A model generated the notes under the pieces. That model had not been told where the DNA came from and made no database searches. It saw only the letters and a program-made list of their open reading frames with translations. A stretch of DNA of 36,067 nt from SZUA-1377 sp964622255 (GTDB lineage Bacteria > Campylobacterota > Campylobacteria > Campylobacterales > QNZT01). Below, one piece after another: positions 15,911-24,311 of this stretch; the first letter of the stretch is position 1, and every line of letters begins with the position of its first letter. The stretch covers positions 1 to 36,067 of the forward strand of contig CAZUPK010000041.1 in NCBI GenBank assembly GCA_964622255.1, written 5' to 3'. Made by a program: the position numbers and the translations under genes.

Positions 15911-17458
15911 CTAATCTTTCATCACTTCTCTATCAAGTTCTCCACTTTTTAATTTTTTCATATACTCTTTTAGATCTCTTTTTACATTTCCATGTAAGAT
16001 ATAGAGTCCCACTAAGTTTGGAAATGCCATACCAAGTATAAGTAGATCACTAAACTCAAGCATACTTCCAAGACTAACTATACTTGCTACAACTGTAAAA
16101 CCTATAAACAAAAGTCTATAAACAAGTGTATATCTCTCTCCAAAAACATAAGTCCAAGCTCTTTCTCCATAATATGACCAACTTATCATAGTAGAAAATG
16201 CAAACAATGTTACCGAGATAGTAAGTATCATAGGAAACCAACTAAGAACTGTTCCAAAAGCCACACTTGTTAAAGCCGCTCCATTTTTGGATGCAACTAA
16301 GTTTGCAAACTCTCCGTTTGGTTCATAAACTCCAGTTATTACTATAACCAAAGCTGTCATAGTGCAGATGACTATCGTATCTATAAAAGGCTCATAAAGT
16401 GCAACAAAACCTTGTCTAACCGGATACTTTACACTAGCAGTTGCATGAACGATAGCAGCTGAACCTATACCAGCTTCACTCGAAAAAACTGCTCTTTTAA
16501 AACCTTGAACCAATACTCCTATAACTCCACCGGCAACTGCTTTTGGATGAAAAGCTTCCGTAAAGATAAGCAAAAAAGCATGAGGGATTTTTTCAAAGTT
16601 AGAAAACAGTATAAAGATAGTTGCACTTAGATAGATAAGAACCATAGTTGGCACAACAGCTTCTGCTGTATTTGCTATCCTTTTTATACCTCCTATGATA
16701 ACAAATCCTACAAGAGTTGCCATAGCTATACCATAAACTATAGGATATTCCTTTATAAATGGGACTATTTCTGCCATTGCTCCCATAGATTGTCCAACCT
16801 GAAAAGCATTTCCGGCTCCTAAAGACCCACCGATAGTAAAGATAGCAAAGATAATAGCTAAACTTTTTCCAAGTTTTTCCATCCCTTTTTCACTAAGTCC
16901 ACGAGAAAGATATTCCATAGCTCCACCCATTATTTTACCATCTGGTCGCCAAACTCTATACTGTTGAGAAAGTGTGACTTCGGTAAACTTTAAAGTCATA
17001 CCTAAAAAACCTGCCATTATCATCCAAAATGTAGCTCCGGGACCTCCTATGGATATGGCTATAGCAACTCCGGCTATATTACCAAGTCCGACAGTTGCAC
17101 TAAGTGCAGCAGTAAGAGATGCAAATGGACTAACCTCTCCTTTATCATCTTTTGTTCTATATTTTCCCATTAAAACTTTTAAAGAGTGGGGTAGCATTCT
17201 TAAATTTACAAAGTTAAATCTTATAGTAAAAAATACTCCAGCAACTATCAACCAAGCTACTATAAATGGAAAAGTGGCACCTTTTACCAAGCCAAAACTT
17301 ATATCATAAAACAAAAATGTTGCTAAGACTCCATTTATCTCCTTGAAAATAGTATCAAATACATCCTTACCAGTAAAATCAATATTTGCTACAAACAAAA
17401 CAAGCAAAGCAAAAAATATGCCTAAAAATACAGTAGGAAGTTTTCTTCTGTTTATCAT
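15911..17458 (-). CDS. AGCS-family alanine/glycine:cation symporter
   Basis: Inner-membrane amino-acid carrier of 515 residues with about 11 hydrophobic segments. Family blocks visible: GLGNIAGVAIAISIGGPGA, the FSSEAGIGSAAIVHATA block, and FIDTIVICTMTALVIV. These transporters bring in alanine or glycine with Na+ or H+. The ATG at 17458 is preferred over an upstream ATG at 17530 because AAGGA stands 7 bases before it and the upstream extension is not typical of the family. It is a single gene, separated from the next operon by 131 bases and flanked downstream by a transposase remnant. Confidence 0.9.
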   Translation of the reverse strand: MINRRKLPTVFLGIFFALLVLFVANIDFTGKDVFDTIFKEINGVLATFLFYDISFGLVKGATFPFIVAWLIVAGVFFTIRFNFVNLRMLPHSLKVLMGKYRTKDDKGEVSPFASLTAALSATVGLGNIAGVAIAISIGGPGATFWMIMAGFLGMTLKFTEVTLSQQYRVWRPDGKIMGGAMEYLSRGLSEKGMEKLGKSLAIIFAIFTIGGSLGAGNAFQVGQSMGAMAEIVPFIKEYPIVYGIAMATLVGFVIIGGIKRIANTAEAVVPTMVLIYLSATIFILFSNFEKIPHAFLLIFTEAFHPKAVAGGVIGVLVQGFKRAVFSSEAGIGSAAIVHATASVKYPVRQGFVALYEPFIDTIVICTMTALVIVITGVYEPNGEFANLVASKNGAALTSVAFGTVLSWFPMILTISVTLFAFSTMISWSYYGERAWTYVFGERYTLVYRLLFIGFTVVASIVSLGSMLEFSDLLILGMAFPNLVGLYILHGNVKRDLKEYMKKLKSGELDREVMKD

Positions 17459-17589
17459 AATGATTTCCTTGTATAATTTTGGAGAAATTATACCATAAAT
17501 AAGGGTAAAGTTTAGTAAGAGAAATGTCATATAGTTACAGTGATAATATATTGTCAGTTATTAAACTTATAGTTTTTCAAAAATTTTAG

Positions 17590-18546
17590 TCAATAAATCA
17601 ATCCCTCTTTTAACAGTTCTCTTTTTATATAGTTTATTTGGTTATGCTTACATCTACACCACGACGGAGCTAAAAGTGAATTGTCGTTTATACCTGCAGT
17701 TACTCTTTGGATTATAATATTTTTATCAAGTATTTTTAAAGCTTTTATAACGGTTTCTACATATAGTTTTTCTGTTATAGGTGTAAATTTACTGTTTTTA
17801 TACTCTTGTGATAAGGCGGTGTTTTTTGTTACATACATAGGGTGAATTTTTATGGAGTCTATTTTTTGCTCATTTATAAATCTTACACTATCTAGCATCA
17901 TTTCTTGAGTTTCATTTGGTAGGCCAAATATCAAATGTCCGCATATTTTTAAACCATATTCTTTTGTCTTTTTGATCCAATATCTCATATTTTCTACATC
18001 GTGACCACGGTTTATCTTCCTTAGAGTTTCGTCACAAACAGTTTGTATGCCATACTCAATCCATATTTCATAATCTTGACTTAAGTTTGCTAAGTATTTA
18101 AGTATTTCTTCATTGATACTGTCTGTTCTAGTTCCTATACTAAGTCCTATGACACCATCAAGTTTTAAAGCATTGCCATAGAGAGTTTTTAGTGTAGGAA
18201 GTGGTGCATAAGTATTTGTGAAAGATTGAAAATATACTAAAAATTTTTTAGCATTGAACTTTTTTTCTAGTTTTGTTTTTGTTAAGCTGTATTGGGATTT
18301 TAGTTGTAAAAGTTGTTGTTCTAAAAGAGGATTTGTTTGTGAGTTTGGGTTTAAGTAAAATTTTCTCTTGGTTTTTACTTTTAGATTTGGGCTAAAAGAT
18401 TCATTTTCACAAAAGCTACAACCACCTTTTGCAACTTTGCCGTCGATATTTGGACAGGTAAAACCTACTAAAGAGATGGGGGTCTTATAAACATTTACAC
18501 CATACTTTTTTCTAAAATATCTACCTGTTGTTAAAACCTCTCTCAT
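17590..18546 (-). CDS. Radical SAM protein of the YhcC (TIGR01212) type
   Basis: A 318-residue radical SAM protein. The iron-sulfur cysteines show the special spacing of this family: Cys31, Cys43 and Cys46 in FTCPNIDGKVAKGGCSFC, unlike the usual CxxxCxxC. Further blocks are YFQSFTNTYAPLPTLKTLY, GIQTVCDETLRKINRGHD and HLIFGLPNETQEMM. The C-terminus has a Cys pair (WCRCKHNQINYIKREL). The family is widespread, but its reaction is not established. It ends the trxA-to-purF operon, 5 bases after purF. Confidence 0.9.
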   Translation of the reverse strand: MREVLTTGRYFRKKYGVNVYKTPISLVGFTCPNIDGKVAKGGCSFCENESFSPNLKVKTKRKFYLNPNSQTNPLLEQQLLQLKSQYSLTKTKLEKKFNAKKFLVYFQSFTNTYAPLPTLKTLYGNALKLDGVIGLSIGTRTDSINEEILKYLANLSQDYEIWIEYGIQTVCDETLRKINRGHDVENMRYWIKKTKEYGLKICGHLIFGLPNETQEMMLDSVRFINEQKIDSIKIHPMYVTKNTALSQEYKNSKFTPITEKLYVETVIKALKILDKNIIIQRVTAGINDNSLLAPSWCRCKHNQINYIKRELLKEGLIY

Positions 18547-18551
18547 AAATA

Positions 18552-19889
18552 TTATTTTATAAAATAATTTCCATCAAAACTTACTAAAGAGTATTTTCTA
18601 TCTCGACCTAAACTATCTATCAAACCATCTAGTGATAAAAAAGAAAGACTGTCTGCTCCTATTTGCTTTCTTATCTCTTCATCACTCATATTTGCACTTA
18701 TAAGTTCTTTATAACTTGGAGTGTCTATACCATATTTACAAGGATGTTTTATTTGTGGAGATGCAAGTTTAAAGTGAACCTCTTTAGCTCCGGCATCTTT
18801 TAGCATCTTTATAATCTGTCTAGAAGTTGTTCCTCTTACTAGGCTGTCATCTATAATAACAACTTTTTTTCCTTCTATGATACTCCTTATAGGAGATAGT
18901 TTTAGTCCAACTTTTAAATCTCTCATCTCTTGAATAGGTTCGATAAATGTTCTTCCGACATAGTGATTTCTTACTATTGCATTTTCAAAAGGGATACCAC
19001 TTTGTTTTGCATAACCCAAAGCAGCGACTATACCACTATCTGGCACAGGTAAAACTATGTCGGCATCTACTGGATTTTCTTTTGCAAGTTGCATACCCAT
19101 TTTTACTCTTATTTCATATACATTTTTACCATCTATAACACTATCTGGTCTTGCAAAATAGATATATTCAAAAGCACAAGGTCTTGGATCTGGCTTGTAA
19201 ACTTGGATGGATTTTGGTTCTTCTCCTTTTTTAAAGATAAGCATCTCTCCGGGGTTTACATCTCTTACAAACTTGGCACCTACTAAATCAAAAGCACATG
19301 TTTCACTTGCTACTATGTATCCTCCATTTGGAAACTTTCCTAAAGATAGAGGTCTAACCCCATATCTATCTCTTATAACAAACATCTTTTTTCTGCTTTG
19401 GATAATAAGACAATAAGCACCTTTTATATCATCAAGTGCCTCCATAATCCTTTCTTCAAGAGAGTTTTTTTGACTTCTTGCTATAAGATGGATGATATTT
19501 TCAGTATCCATATCGGACTGAAATATGGCGCCCTCTTTTACAAGTTTCTCTCTTACCTCTTGTTTATTTATCAAGTTACCATTGTGAACTACGGAGATTT
19601 CTCCCAAAAGATACTTTGCATCTATCGGTTGAGCATCTTCAAGTGAGCTACTTCCTGCTGTTGAGTATCTGTTATGTCCTATTGCCTTTGAGCCTTTTAA
19701 ATACTCAAACACACTCTCATTAGCAAAGACATCACTTACAAGCCCTTTTGATTTTTTTGTATAGAGTCTTTCTCCATCACTTGAAGTTATACCTGTCGCC
19801 TCTTGTCCACGATGTTGCATAGCAAAAAGTGCATAGTAAGCAACCTTAGAAGCATTTTTGACATTAAAAACACCTACAACCGCACACAT
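18552..19889 (-). CDS. purF: Amidophosphoribosyltransferase
   Basis: Catalyses the first step of purine synthesis, transferring ammonia from glutamine to PRPP. Met is followed directly by Cys2, the N-terminal nucleophile, in MCAVVGVFNV; no leader propeptide is encoded. The glutaminase part shows ALFAMQHRGQEATGI and GHNRYSTAGSS; the phosphoribosyltransferase part shows VPDSGIVAALGYA and the PRPP loop KVVIIDDSLVRGTTSRQI. At 445 residues it is a little shorter than E. coli PurF. Its ATG directly follows the dapB stop with no gap. Confidence 0.97.
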   Translation of the reverse strand: MCAVVGVFNVKNASKVAYYALFAMQHRGQEATGITSSDGERLYTKKSKGLVSDVFANESVFEYLKGSKAIGHNRYSTAGSSSLEDAQPIDAKYLLGEISVVHNGNLINKQEVREKLVKEGAIFQSDMDTENIIHLIARSQKNSLEERIMEALDDIKGAYCLIIQSRKKMFVIRDRYGVRPLSLGKFPNGGYIVASETCAFDLVGAKFVRDVNPGEMLIFKKGEEPKSIQVYKPDPRPCAFEYIYFARPDSVIDGKNVYEIRVKMGMQLAKENPVDADIVLPVPDSGIVAALGYAKQSGIPFENAIVRNHYVGRTFIEPIQEMRDLKVGLKLSPIRSIIEGKKVVIIDDSLVRGTTSRQIIKMLKDAGAKEVHFKLASPQIKHPCKYGIDTPSYKELISANMSDEEIRKQIGADSLSFLSLDGLIDSLGRDRKYSLVSFDGNYFIK

Positions 19890-20657
19890 TTATATTCCTA
19901 AACAATCTGTTATTTTATATAGTCCATTTTCTTGGTTAACTAGCCACGAAGCAACTCTTATAGCACCTTTTGCAAAAGTATCCCTACTTGTTGCAGTGTG
20001 ATTTAACTCTATAAACTCACCATCGTTATAAAAACCTGCGGTGTGTCTTCCAACTATATCTCCACCTCTTAGTGCCATTACTGCTATCTCATCTTTTGTT
20101 CTTTCACCGATATTTCCATCTCTTCCACTTACTCTTACCCCATCTAAGTCAAGTCCTCTTGCAGTTGCTATATGCTTTGCTAAAGTAAGAGCTGTTCCAC
20201 TTGGAGCATCTTTTTTGTATCTATGATGCATTTCTACTATCTCTACATCAAAATCATTTAAAAGTTTACTTGCCATTGATGCAAGTTTGTTTAAAACTGC
20301 AATACCCAAAGACATATTTGTTGCATAAAGTATAGGCATATATTTACTTGCTTCTTCTAAAAGATTTAATTGATGTTGATTTAGTCCAGTTGTTCCTATA
20401 ACTAAAGTGGTGGGATTTTTTATAGCCTCTTCAAGTAGAGATTCAGTTCCATTTGGTAAAGAAAAATCTATAACAACATCACTTTTTTTTAAAAGAGTTG
20501 TTATATCATTTGTAACTAAAAGGTTTTCATCTACAGCAAAGTTTAACCTATCTGTTACATGTAGTGTTGTTAGTTTTAAACTATTATGGTTTTTAAGATT
20601 TTTTATCAAAAGTTTTCCAACTCTTCCTGTTGAACCGAAAATTCCTACTTTTTTCAT
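19890..20657 (-). CDS. dapB: 4-hydroxy-tetrahydrodipicolinate reductase
   Basis: NAD(P)H-dependent reductase in the lysine and diaminopimelate pathway, supplying peptidoglycan. The 255 residues show a Rossmann loop GIFGSTGRVGKLL, the VIGTTGLNQHQ block, the hinge ATNMSLGIAVLNKLA, and the catalytic and substrate-binding EMHHRYKKDAPSGTAL. It sits between trxB (14 bases upstream) and purF in one operon, an unusual mix of thiol redox, lysine and purine genes that is nevertheless seen in related organisms. Confidence 0.96.
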   Translation of the reverse strand: MKKVGIFGSTGRVGKLLIKNLKNHNSLKLTTLHVTDRLNFAVDENLLVTNDITTLLKKSDVVIDFSLPNGTESLLEEAIKNPTTLVIGTTGLNQHQLNLLEEASKYMPILYATNMSLGIAVLNKLASMASKLLNDFDVEIVEMHHRYKKDAPSGTALTLAKHIATARGLDLDGVRVSGRDGNIGERTKDEIAVMALRGGDIVGRHTAGFYNDGEFIELNHTATSRDTFAKGAIRVASWLVNQENGLYKITDCLGI

Positions 20658-20671
20658 TATTTCCCCTATAT

Positions 20672-21595
20672 TTAATGTAAACTATTTATAACTTGTAGTG
20701 CAGCTATAGCACCATCACTTGCAGCACATACAACCTGTCTAGCTGATGCTTCTCTTATATCCCCGGCTGCATAAAGTCCGGATAGATTTGTTTTCATATT
20801 TAAATCAACCTTTACCTCTCCATATTGGTTAAGTTTGCAAAGGTAACTTCCATCATCTTGTTTTAAAACTTGATTATTTACATCCATACCTACAAATATA
20901 AATATACCCGGAATATTTAAAGTGTGGGTATTATCATCTTTATCTTTGTAAACAAGTCCGTTTACCCCCATATTATCACCGATTATCTCATCTACTTTTA
21001 CAGATAAAAGAAGCTTTATTTTATCATTTGCTTTTATCCTTTTAACAGTTGAAGGAGATGCACGAAACTCATCTCTTCTATGAAGTAAGTAAACTTTTGA
21101 AGCGATATTTGCCAAGTAAAGTGCCTCTTCAAGTGCAGTATCTCCACCACCAATAACTGCTACCTCTTTATCTTTGTAAAAAAATCCATCACAAGTAGCA
21201 CAGTTGCTAACTCCTCTTCCATAAAAAGTGTCTTCTCCTTTTATACCGGCTCTTTTGGGAGTGCTACCGGTGCATATTATGACATTTTTTGCTTCTACCT
21301 CTTCGTTATATGTTTTTAATATAAAAGTATCACCATTTTTTCTAACTTGTTCTATCTCTTTCATATCGTGCTTTAAGCCAAATCTAAAACACTGTCTTTG
21401 CCAAGGTTCCATAAACTCCATACCGCTTAAAACTTGTTCCACTCCTGGATAGTTTTCTATCTCACTACTATTTGCTATGGCTCCTCCTGGAAGTCCTTTT
21501 TCAAACAAAACTACATTTTTTATACCACCTCTAGTAGCATAAAGCCCTGCACTAAGTCCTGCCGGTCCACCACCAATAATCGCTAAATCAAGCAT
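20672..21595 (-). CDS. trxB: Thioredoxin reductase
   Basis: FAD/NADPH enzyme that reduces thioredoxin. The 307 residues show the FAD loop AIIGGGPAGLSAGLYATRGG, the redox pair Cys132/Cys135 in NCATCDGFFY, the NADPH loop VAVIGGGDTALEEALYLA, and the C-terminal FAD block GLYAAGDIREASARQVVCAA. It shares an operon with its substrate trxA, with a 150-residue membrane protein between them. Confidence 0.95.
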   Translation of the reverse strand: MLDLAIIGGGPAGLSAGLYATRGGIKNVVLFEKGLPGGAIANSSEIENYPGVEQVLSGMEFMEPWQRQCFRFGLKHDMKEIEQVRKNGDTFILKTYNEEVEAKNVIICTGSTPKRAGIKGEDTFYGRGVSNCATCDGFFYKDKEVAVIGGGDTALEEALYLANIASKVYLLHRRDEFRASPSTVKRIKANDKIKLLLSVKVDEIIGDNMGVNGLVYKDKDDNTHTLNIPGIFIFVGMDVNNQVLKQDDGSYLCKLNQYGEVKVDLNMKTNLSGLYAAGDIREASARQVVCAASDGAIAALQVINSLH

Positions 21596-21607
21596 AGTCT
21601 CTTCCCC

Positions 21608-22060
21608 CTATTCTAAATTTTTTATTTTAGAATCTTGCTTATATAAAGCATTGTTAAATTTTTTAACATCAAAAACAACTGGTATATCATAAATGTTAAA
21701 ATTTTGTATTAATTTTAAAAGAGTGTTCATACCTGCTGTTAAGTAAATGGTACTATTTTCTTCTTTAAACCTTCGCTGATATAGGTCAATAGCGAGTATT
21801 TTATATTTTGTTTTGATTTTTTGAGTAAGTTTTTCTCTATTTGACATATTTGAACTATAGATTAAAACAGTATAATTGTCCTTTTTAGGTTTAAAAATAT
21901 CATTTTTAGTGTAAAAAACATTGTCTTTAAAATTAAAAAATTTAAACTTGGAAAACCTATGGTCATAGTAAGCAAATGCTCCGGCAATCATAAGAGAACC
22001 AAAAAAAGATGCAAAAAGGTAGTTAAGGGAGAAAACTTTTCTCCCTCTTTTTTTACTCAT
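21608..22060 (-). CDS. Single-span membrane protein of unknown function
   Basis: The 150-residue product begins with a basic stretch (MSKKRGRKV) and a hydrophobic segment at about 12-27, which predicts a cytoplasmic N-terminus and a periplasmic body. The body is basic and beta/alpha mixed (NYTVLIYSSNMSNREKL, YKILAIDLYQRRF, YDIPVVFDVKKFN) and hints at a small thioredoxin-like or receiver-like fold, but no cysteine or known motif is seen. Position between trxA and trxB, 8 and 12 bases away, points to a link with thiol redox. It is not recognised beyond that. Confidence 0.75.
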   Translation of the reverse strand: MSKKRGRKVFSLNYLFASFFGSLMIAGAFAYYDHRFSKFKFFNFKDNVFYTKNDIFKPKKDNYTVLIYSSNMSNREKLTQKIKTKYKILAIDLYQRRFKEENSTIYLTAGMNTLLKLIQNFNIYDIPVVFDVKKFNNALYKQDSKIKNLE

Positions 22061-22068
22061 ACTATACT

Positions 22069-22386
22069 TTATAGTAGAGCATCTATTTTGTCAGCGATAA
22101 TCTGTTTACCAGCCGCACCAATCATTTGATCAACCAACTCTCCGTCTTTAAAGAAAAGAAGTGTAGGTATGCTTCTGATACCATACTTGATAGCTATATC
22201 TTGCTCTTCATCTGTATTTACTTTAGCAATAGTAGCTTTACCATCAAAATCCTCAGCTAACTCTTCAATGACAGGAGCTATCATTCTACAAGGACCACAC
22301 CACGGGGCCCAAAAATCAACCAAAGTTATACCTTCTGCTATTGTAGAGTCAAAATTAGAACTGTTTAATTCAACATATTTACCCAT
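22069..22386 (-). CDS. trxA: Thioredoxin
   Basis: Small cytosolic dithiol protein of 105 residues. The active site is WAPWCGPCRM with Cys30 and Cys33; the buried Asp (LVDFWA) and the cis-Pro loop (IRSIPTLLFFKDGE) are present. AAGGAGAATTG before the ATG is a good ribosome-binding site. It heads the operon trxA-hyp-trxB-dapB-purF-radical SAM. Confidence 0.97.
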   Translation of the reverse strand: MGKYVELNSSNFDSTIAEGITLVDFWAPWCGPCRMIAPVIEELAEDFDGKATIAKVNTDEEQDIAIKYGIRSIPTLLFFKDGELVDQMIGAAGKQIIADKIDALL

Positions 22387-22417
22387 ATCAATTCTCCTTA
22401 TTATTCGATGAGCCTAG

Positions 22418-22445
22418 ATTATACAATAATTAAACTTAGTTTAAT
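22418..22445 (-). promoter_or_regulatory. trxA promoter with a palindrome in its spacer/-35 region
   Basis: On the minus strand TATAAT (22418-22423) stands 32 bases ahead of the trxA ATG. A perfect inverted repeat, ATTAAACT (22429-22436) and AGTTTAAT (22438-22445) around one base, covers the spacer and -35 position, so a regulator bound there would act on trxA and perhaps on the divergent gene at 22538. AT-rich palindromes arise easily by chance here. Confidence 0.4.
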
Positions 22446-22488
22446 GCAATTAATTAAATTGTTAAAATTATACAAAATAATGATATGT

Positions 22489-22508
22489 TCTTATCTTTTT
22501 TGATAAGA
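22489..22508 (+). promoter_or_regulatory. Hairpin in the leader of the small membrane-protein gene
   Basis: TCTTATC (22489-22495) pairs perfectly with GATAAGA (22502-22508) around a T6 loop, 29 bases before the ATG at 22538. It may be a leader element; there is no T-run after it, so a terminator is unlikely. Confidence 0.3.
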
Positions 22509-22537
22509 TTAGAGATATAAAAGTTAAGGAGGAAAAT

Positions 22538-22927
22538 ATGGGTATTTTGTTTTCATTGATACCTTTAAATGCTATACCTATAGCTATTATATTTTTAAAA
22601 GTTGAGGGTATAATCCCTAAAGATGTTATAAGTGCATACAATTTTGCTGTTTTAATTGCAGGAATCTTGATGTTTACACTATCAATAGAGATGATTAAAT
22701 CAGCTATGTTTGCACCAACGGGATCTAATGCTTGGATTGATTTTATTATGTCATTTTTGCTACTGATAGCGGTTTTTGGATATATAATATATATCATAAT
22801 GAAACTAAATCAAACTCCAGCAGCACTTTATTGGTTAGCACTTGAGGCACAGATGCTCGATGTTATGGTAGGTTTTTATATAGCCATATCAAATGCTAGA
22901 AGAGATTTTAATACTTCTGGTAGTTGA
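22538..22927 (+). CDS. Four-span membrane protein of unknown function
   Basis: A hydrophobic 129-residue protein with about four membrane segments (5-20, 33-53, 67-89, 99-118) and few charged residues. An AAGGAGG ribosome-binding site precedes the ATG. No family is recognised. Its stop TGA overlaps the ATG of nth (TGATG), so the DNA-repair gene is translated by coupling to it. It is divergent from trxA across 151 bases. Confidence 0.8.
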   Translation: MGILFSLIPLNAIPIAIIFLKVEGIIPKDVISAYNFAVLIAGILMFTLSIEMIKSAMFAPTGSNAWIDFIMSFLLLIAVFGYIIYIIMKLNQTPAALYWLALEAQMLDVMVGFYIAISNARRDFNTSGS

Positions 22928-23568
22928 TGCTAAAAAGAACTACAAAAAAAGAGATAGAAGCTATAAGAGAGGCTTTTATCTCAAGATATAAAGAAGCTAA
23001 GACTGAGTTAAACTATAACAATCTCTATGAGCTTTTGGTTTGTGTGATGCTATCGGCTCAATGCACTGATAAAAGGGTTAATATAATAACCCCTGCACTT
23101 TTTAAAAAGTATCCATCAACAAAAGAGTTATCAAAAGCAGATATAGGTGAGTTAAAAGAGTATATAAAAAGTTGCTCTTTTTTTAACAATAAAGCTAAAA
23201 ATCTTATTAAAATGGCAAAAAGTATTGAAGATGAATTTAAAGGAAAGATACCTCTTGATGAAAAAAAACTTATAAAGTTAGCAGGGGTTGGACAAAAAAC
23301 AGCAAATGTAGTTATGATAGAGTATAAACAAAAAAATCTAATGGCAGTGGATACTCATGTTTTTAGAGTGGCTCATCGTTTAGGACTTAGCTATGAAAAC
23401 ACTCCTATAAAAGTGGAGAAGGAACTTACAAAAAAGTTTAAAACAGAACTTTATATATTGCATCAGGGTTTTGTGCTTTTTGGAAGATATATTTGCACGG
23501 CAAAAAATCCAAAATGTGATACAGAGTGCTTTGTGAAGAGATATTGTAAAGAGAAAGGTGATAGTTGA
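22927..23568 (+). CDS. nth: Endonuclease III (DNA glycosylase/AP lyase)
   Basis: Base-excision repair enzyme for oxidised pyrimidines. Of 213 residues, the helix-hairpin-helix is KLAGVGQKTANVVM with catalytic Lys124, and the catalytic Asp142 lies in AVDTHVFRVA. The four iron-sulfur cysteines are 190, 197, 201 and 207, giving spacing 6-3-5 where the usual is 6-2-5: one extra residue in the cluster loop (CDTEC). The ATG at 22927 overlaps the stop of the preceding gene; a TTG one codon earlier is the only other nearby start. No strong ribosome-binding site is seen, in line with translational coupling. Confidence 0.94.
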   Translation: MLKRTTKKEIEAIREAFISRYKEAKTELNYNNLYELLVCVMLSAQCTDKRVNIITPALFKKYPSTKELSKADIGELKEYIKSCSFFNNKAKNLIKMAKSIEDEFKGKIPLDEKKLIKLAGVGQKTANVVMIEYKQKNLMAVDTHVFRVAHRLGLSYENTPIKVEKELTKKFKTELYILHQGFVLFGRYICTAKNPKCDTECFVKRYCKEKGDS

Positions 23569-23723
23569 TGATAAAAAATATCTATTTTCCACTGCAGGTT
23601 AATAGGATTTTTACCTCTTGGTATAGAGACTGCAAGACCTGTATAAGTTGGGCAAGTCTTGTTTTAAAGCCAGAATCCCCACCTTTAGGCGTGGGGAGTA
23701 TGTCACTAGTTGCTAAGTTATAA
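23568..23723 (+). pseudogene. Interrupted 5' end of a gene after nth, run into an element end
   Basis: An ATG overlapping the nth stop opens a 51-codon frame starting MIKNIYFPLQ, which reads about 22 codons of unrecognised sequence and then straight through an IS200/IS605 right end to a stop at 23721-23723. The first 22 residues may be the start of a gene that once followed nth and was cut by the element. The last six bases overlap the end of the convergent hydrolase gene. Confidence 0.35.
23634..23705 (+). mobile_element. Solo right end of an IS200/IS605-family element, copy 2
   Basis: Closely similar to 862-933: AAGACCTG...CAAGTCTT forms a first hairpin, CCCCACC/GGCGTGGGG a second, and the end is GGGGAGTATGTCA. 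The loop and stem differ at compensating positions (CGC/GCG in copy 1, CAC/GTG in copy 2), which supports a functional RNA or DNA hairpin. No tnpA or tnpB is near. Confidence 0.6.
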
Positions 23724-24311
23724 AAAATCTAGCCAAGCTGGTAGTGTTCTTTGCTCCTCTTTTATAGTTGTATGATTTCCATGTCCTGTATAAACTTTTT
23801 TATTGTATTTTATATCTAAAAATTTTTTGATACTTTTTTTCATATCTTTTGGACTTGAGTATGGAAAATCAACTGCTCCTATACTTCTAGCAAAGATAAA
23901 GTCTCCACTAAAGAAGTTTTCACCTATCTCTATCGCACTACATCCAGGAGTATGTCCTGGAAAGTGAAGATATTTTACTTTAAAGTTACCTAGCTTAAAA
24001 CTTTTATCTCCTTTTACCAAAACATCTGCTTTACTTGATGGAGTTCCCTGTCCAAAAGGATCACTATCAAGCATAAAAGCATCATCTTCTGGACAATAGA
24101 TAGGAACATTTAACCTCTCTTTTAACTCTTTGTTGCTCCATATATGATCAAAGTGACCGTGTGTATTTAGTATAGCAAGAGGATTTTTGATATTTTGTAA
24201 AACCCATTTTGTTGCACCGACACCAGGGTCTATGATGATTTCCCCACTACTATCACTAACTATGTAGCAGTTAGTTTGATAAGCTCCCATTGGCTGATAG
24301 ATTATTTTCAT
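23718..24311 (-). CDS. Metallo-beta-lactamase-fold hydrolase, glyoxalase-II-like
   Basis: A soluble 197-residue hydrolase. Metal ligands are in NTHGHFDHIW (His51, His53, Asp55, His56), in FPGHTPGCSAIEIG, in FSGDFIF, and in YTGHGNHTTIKEE. The length and the GHTPG and GDFIF blocks fit short glyoxalase-II-type thioesterases common in Campylobacterota. Its ATG lies 41 bases inside the upstream TlpA-like gene, a large overlap, so translation is likely coupled. Confidence 0.85.
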   Translation of the reverse strand: MKIIYQPMGAYQTNCYIVSDSSGEIIIDPGVGATKWVLQNIKNPLAILNTHGHFDHIWSNKELKERLNVPIYCPEDDAFMLDSDPFGQGTPSSKADVLVKGDKSFKLGNFKVKYLHFPGHTPGCSAIEIGENFFSGDFIFARSIGAVDFPYSSPKDMKKSIKKFLDIKYNKKVYTGHGNHTTIKEEQRTLPAWLDFL

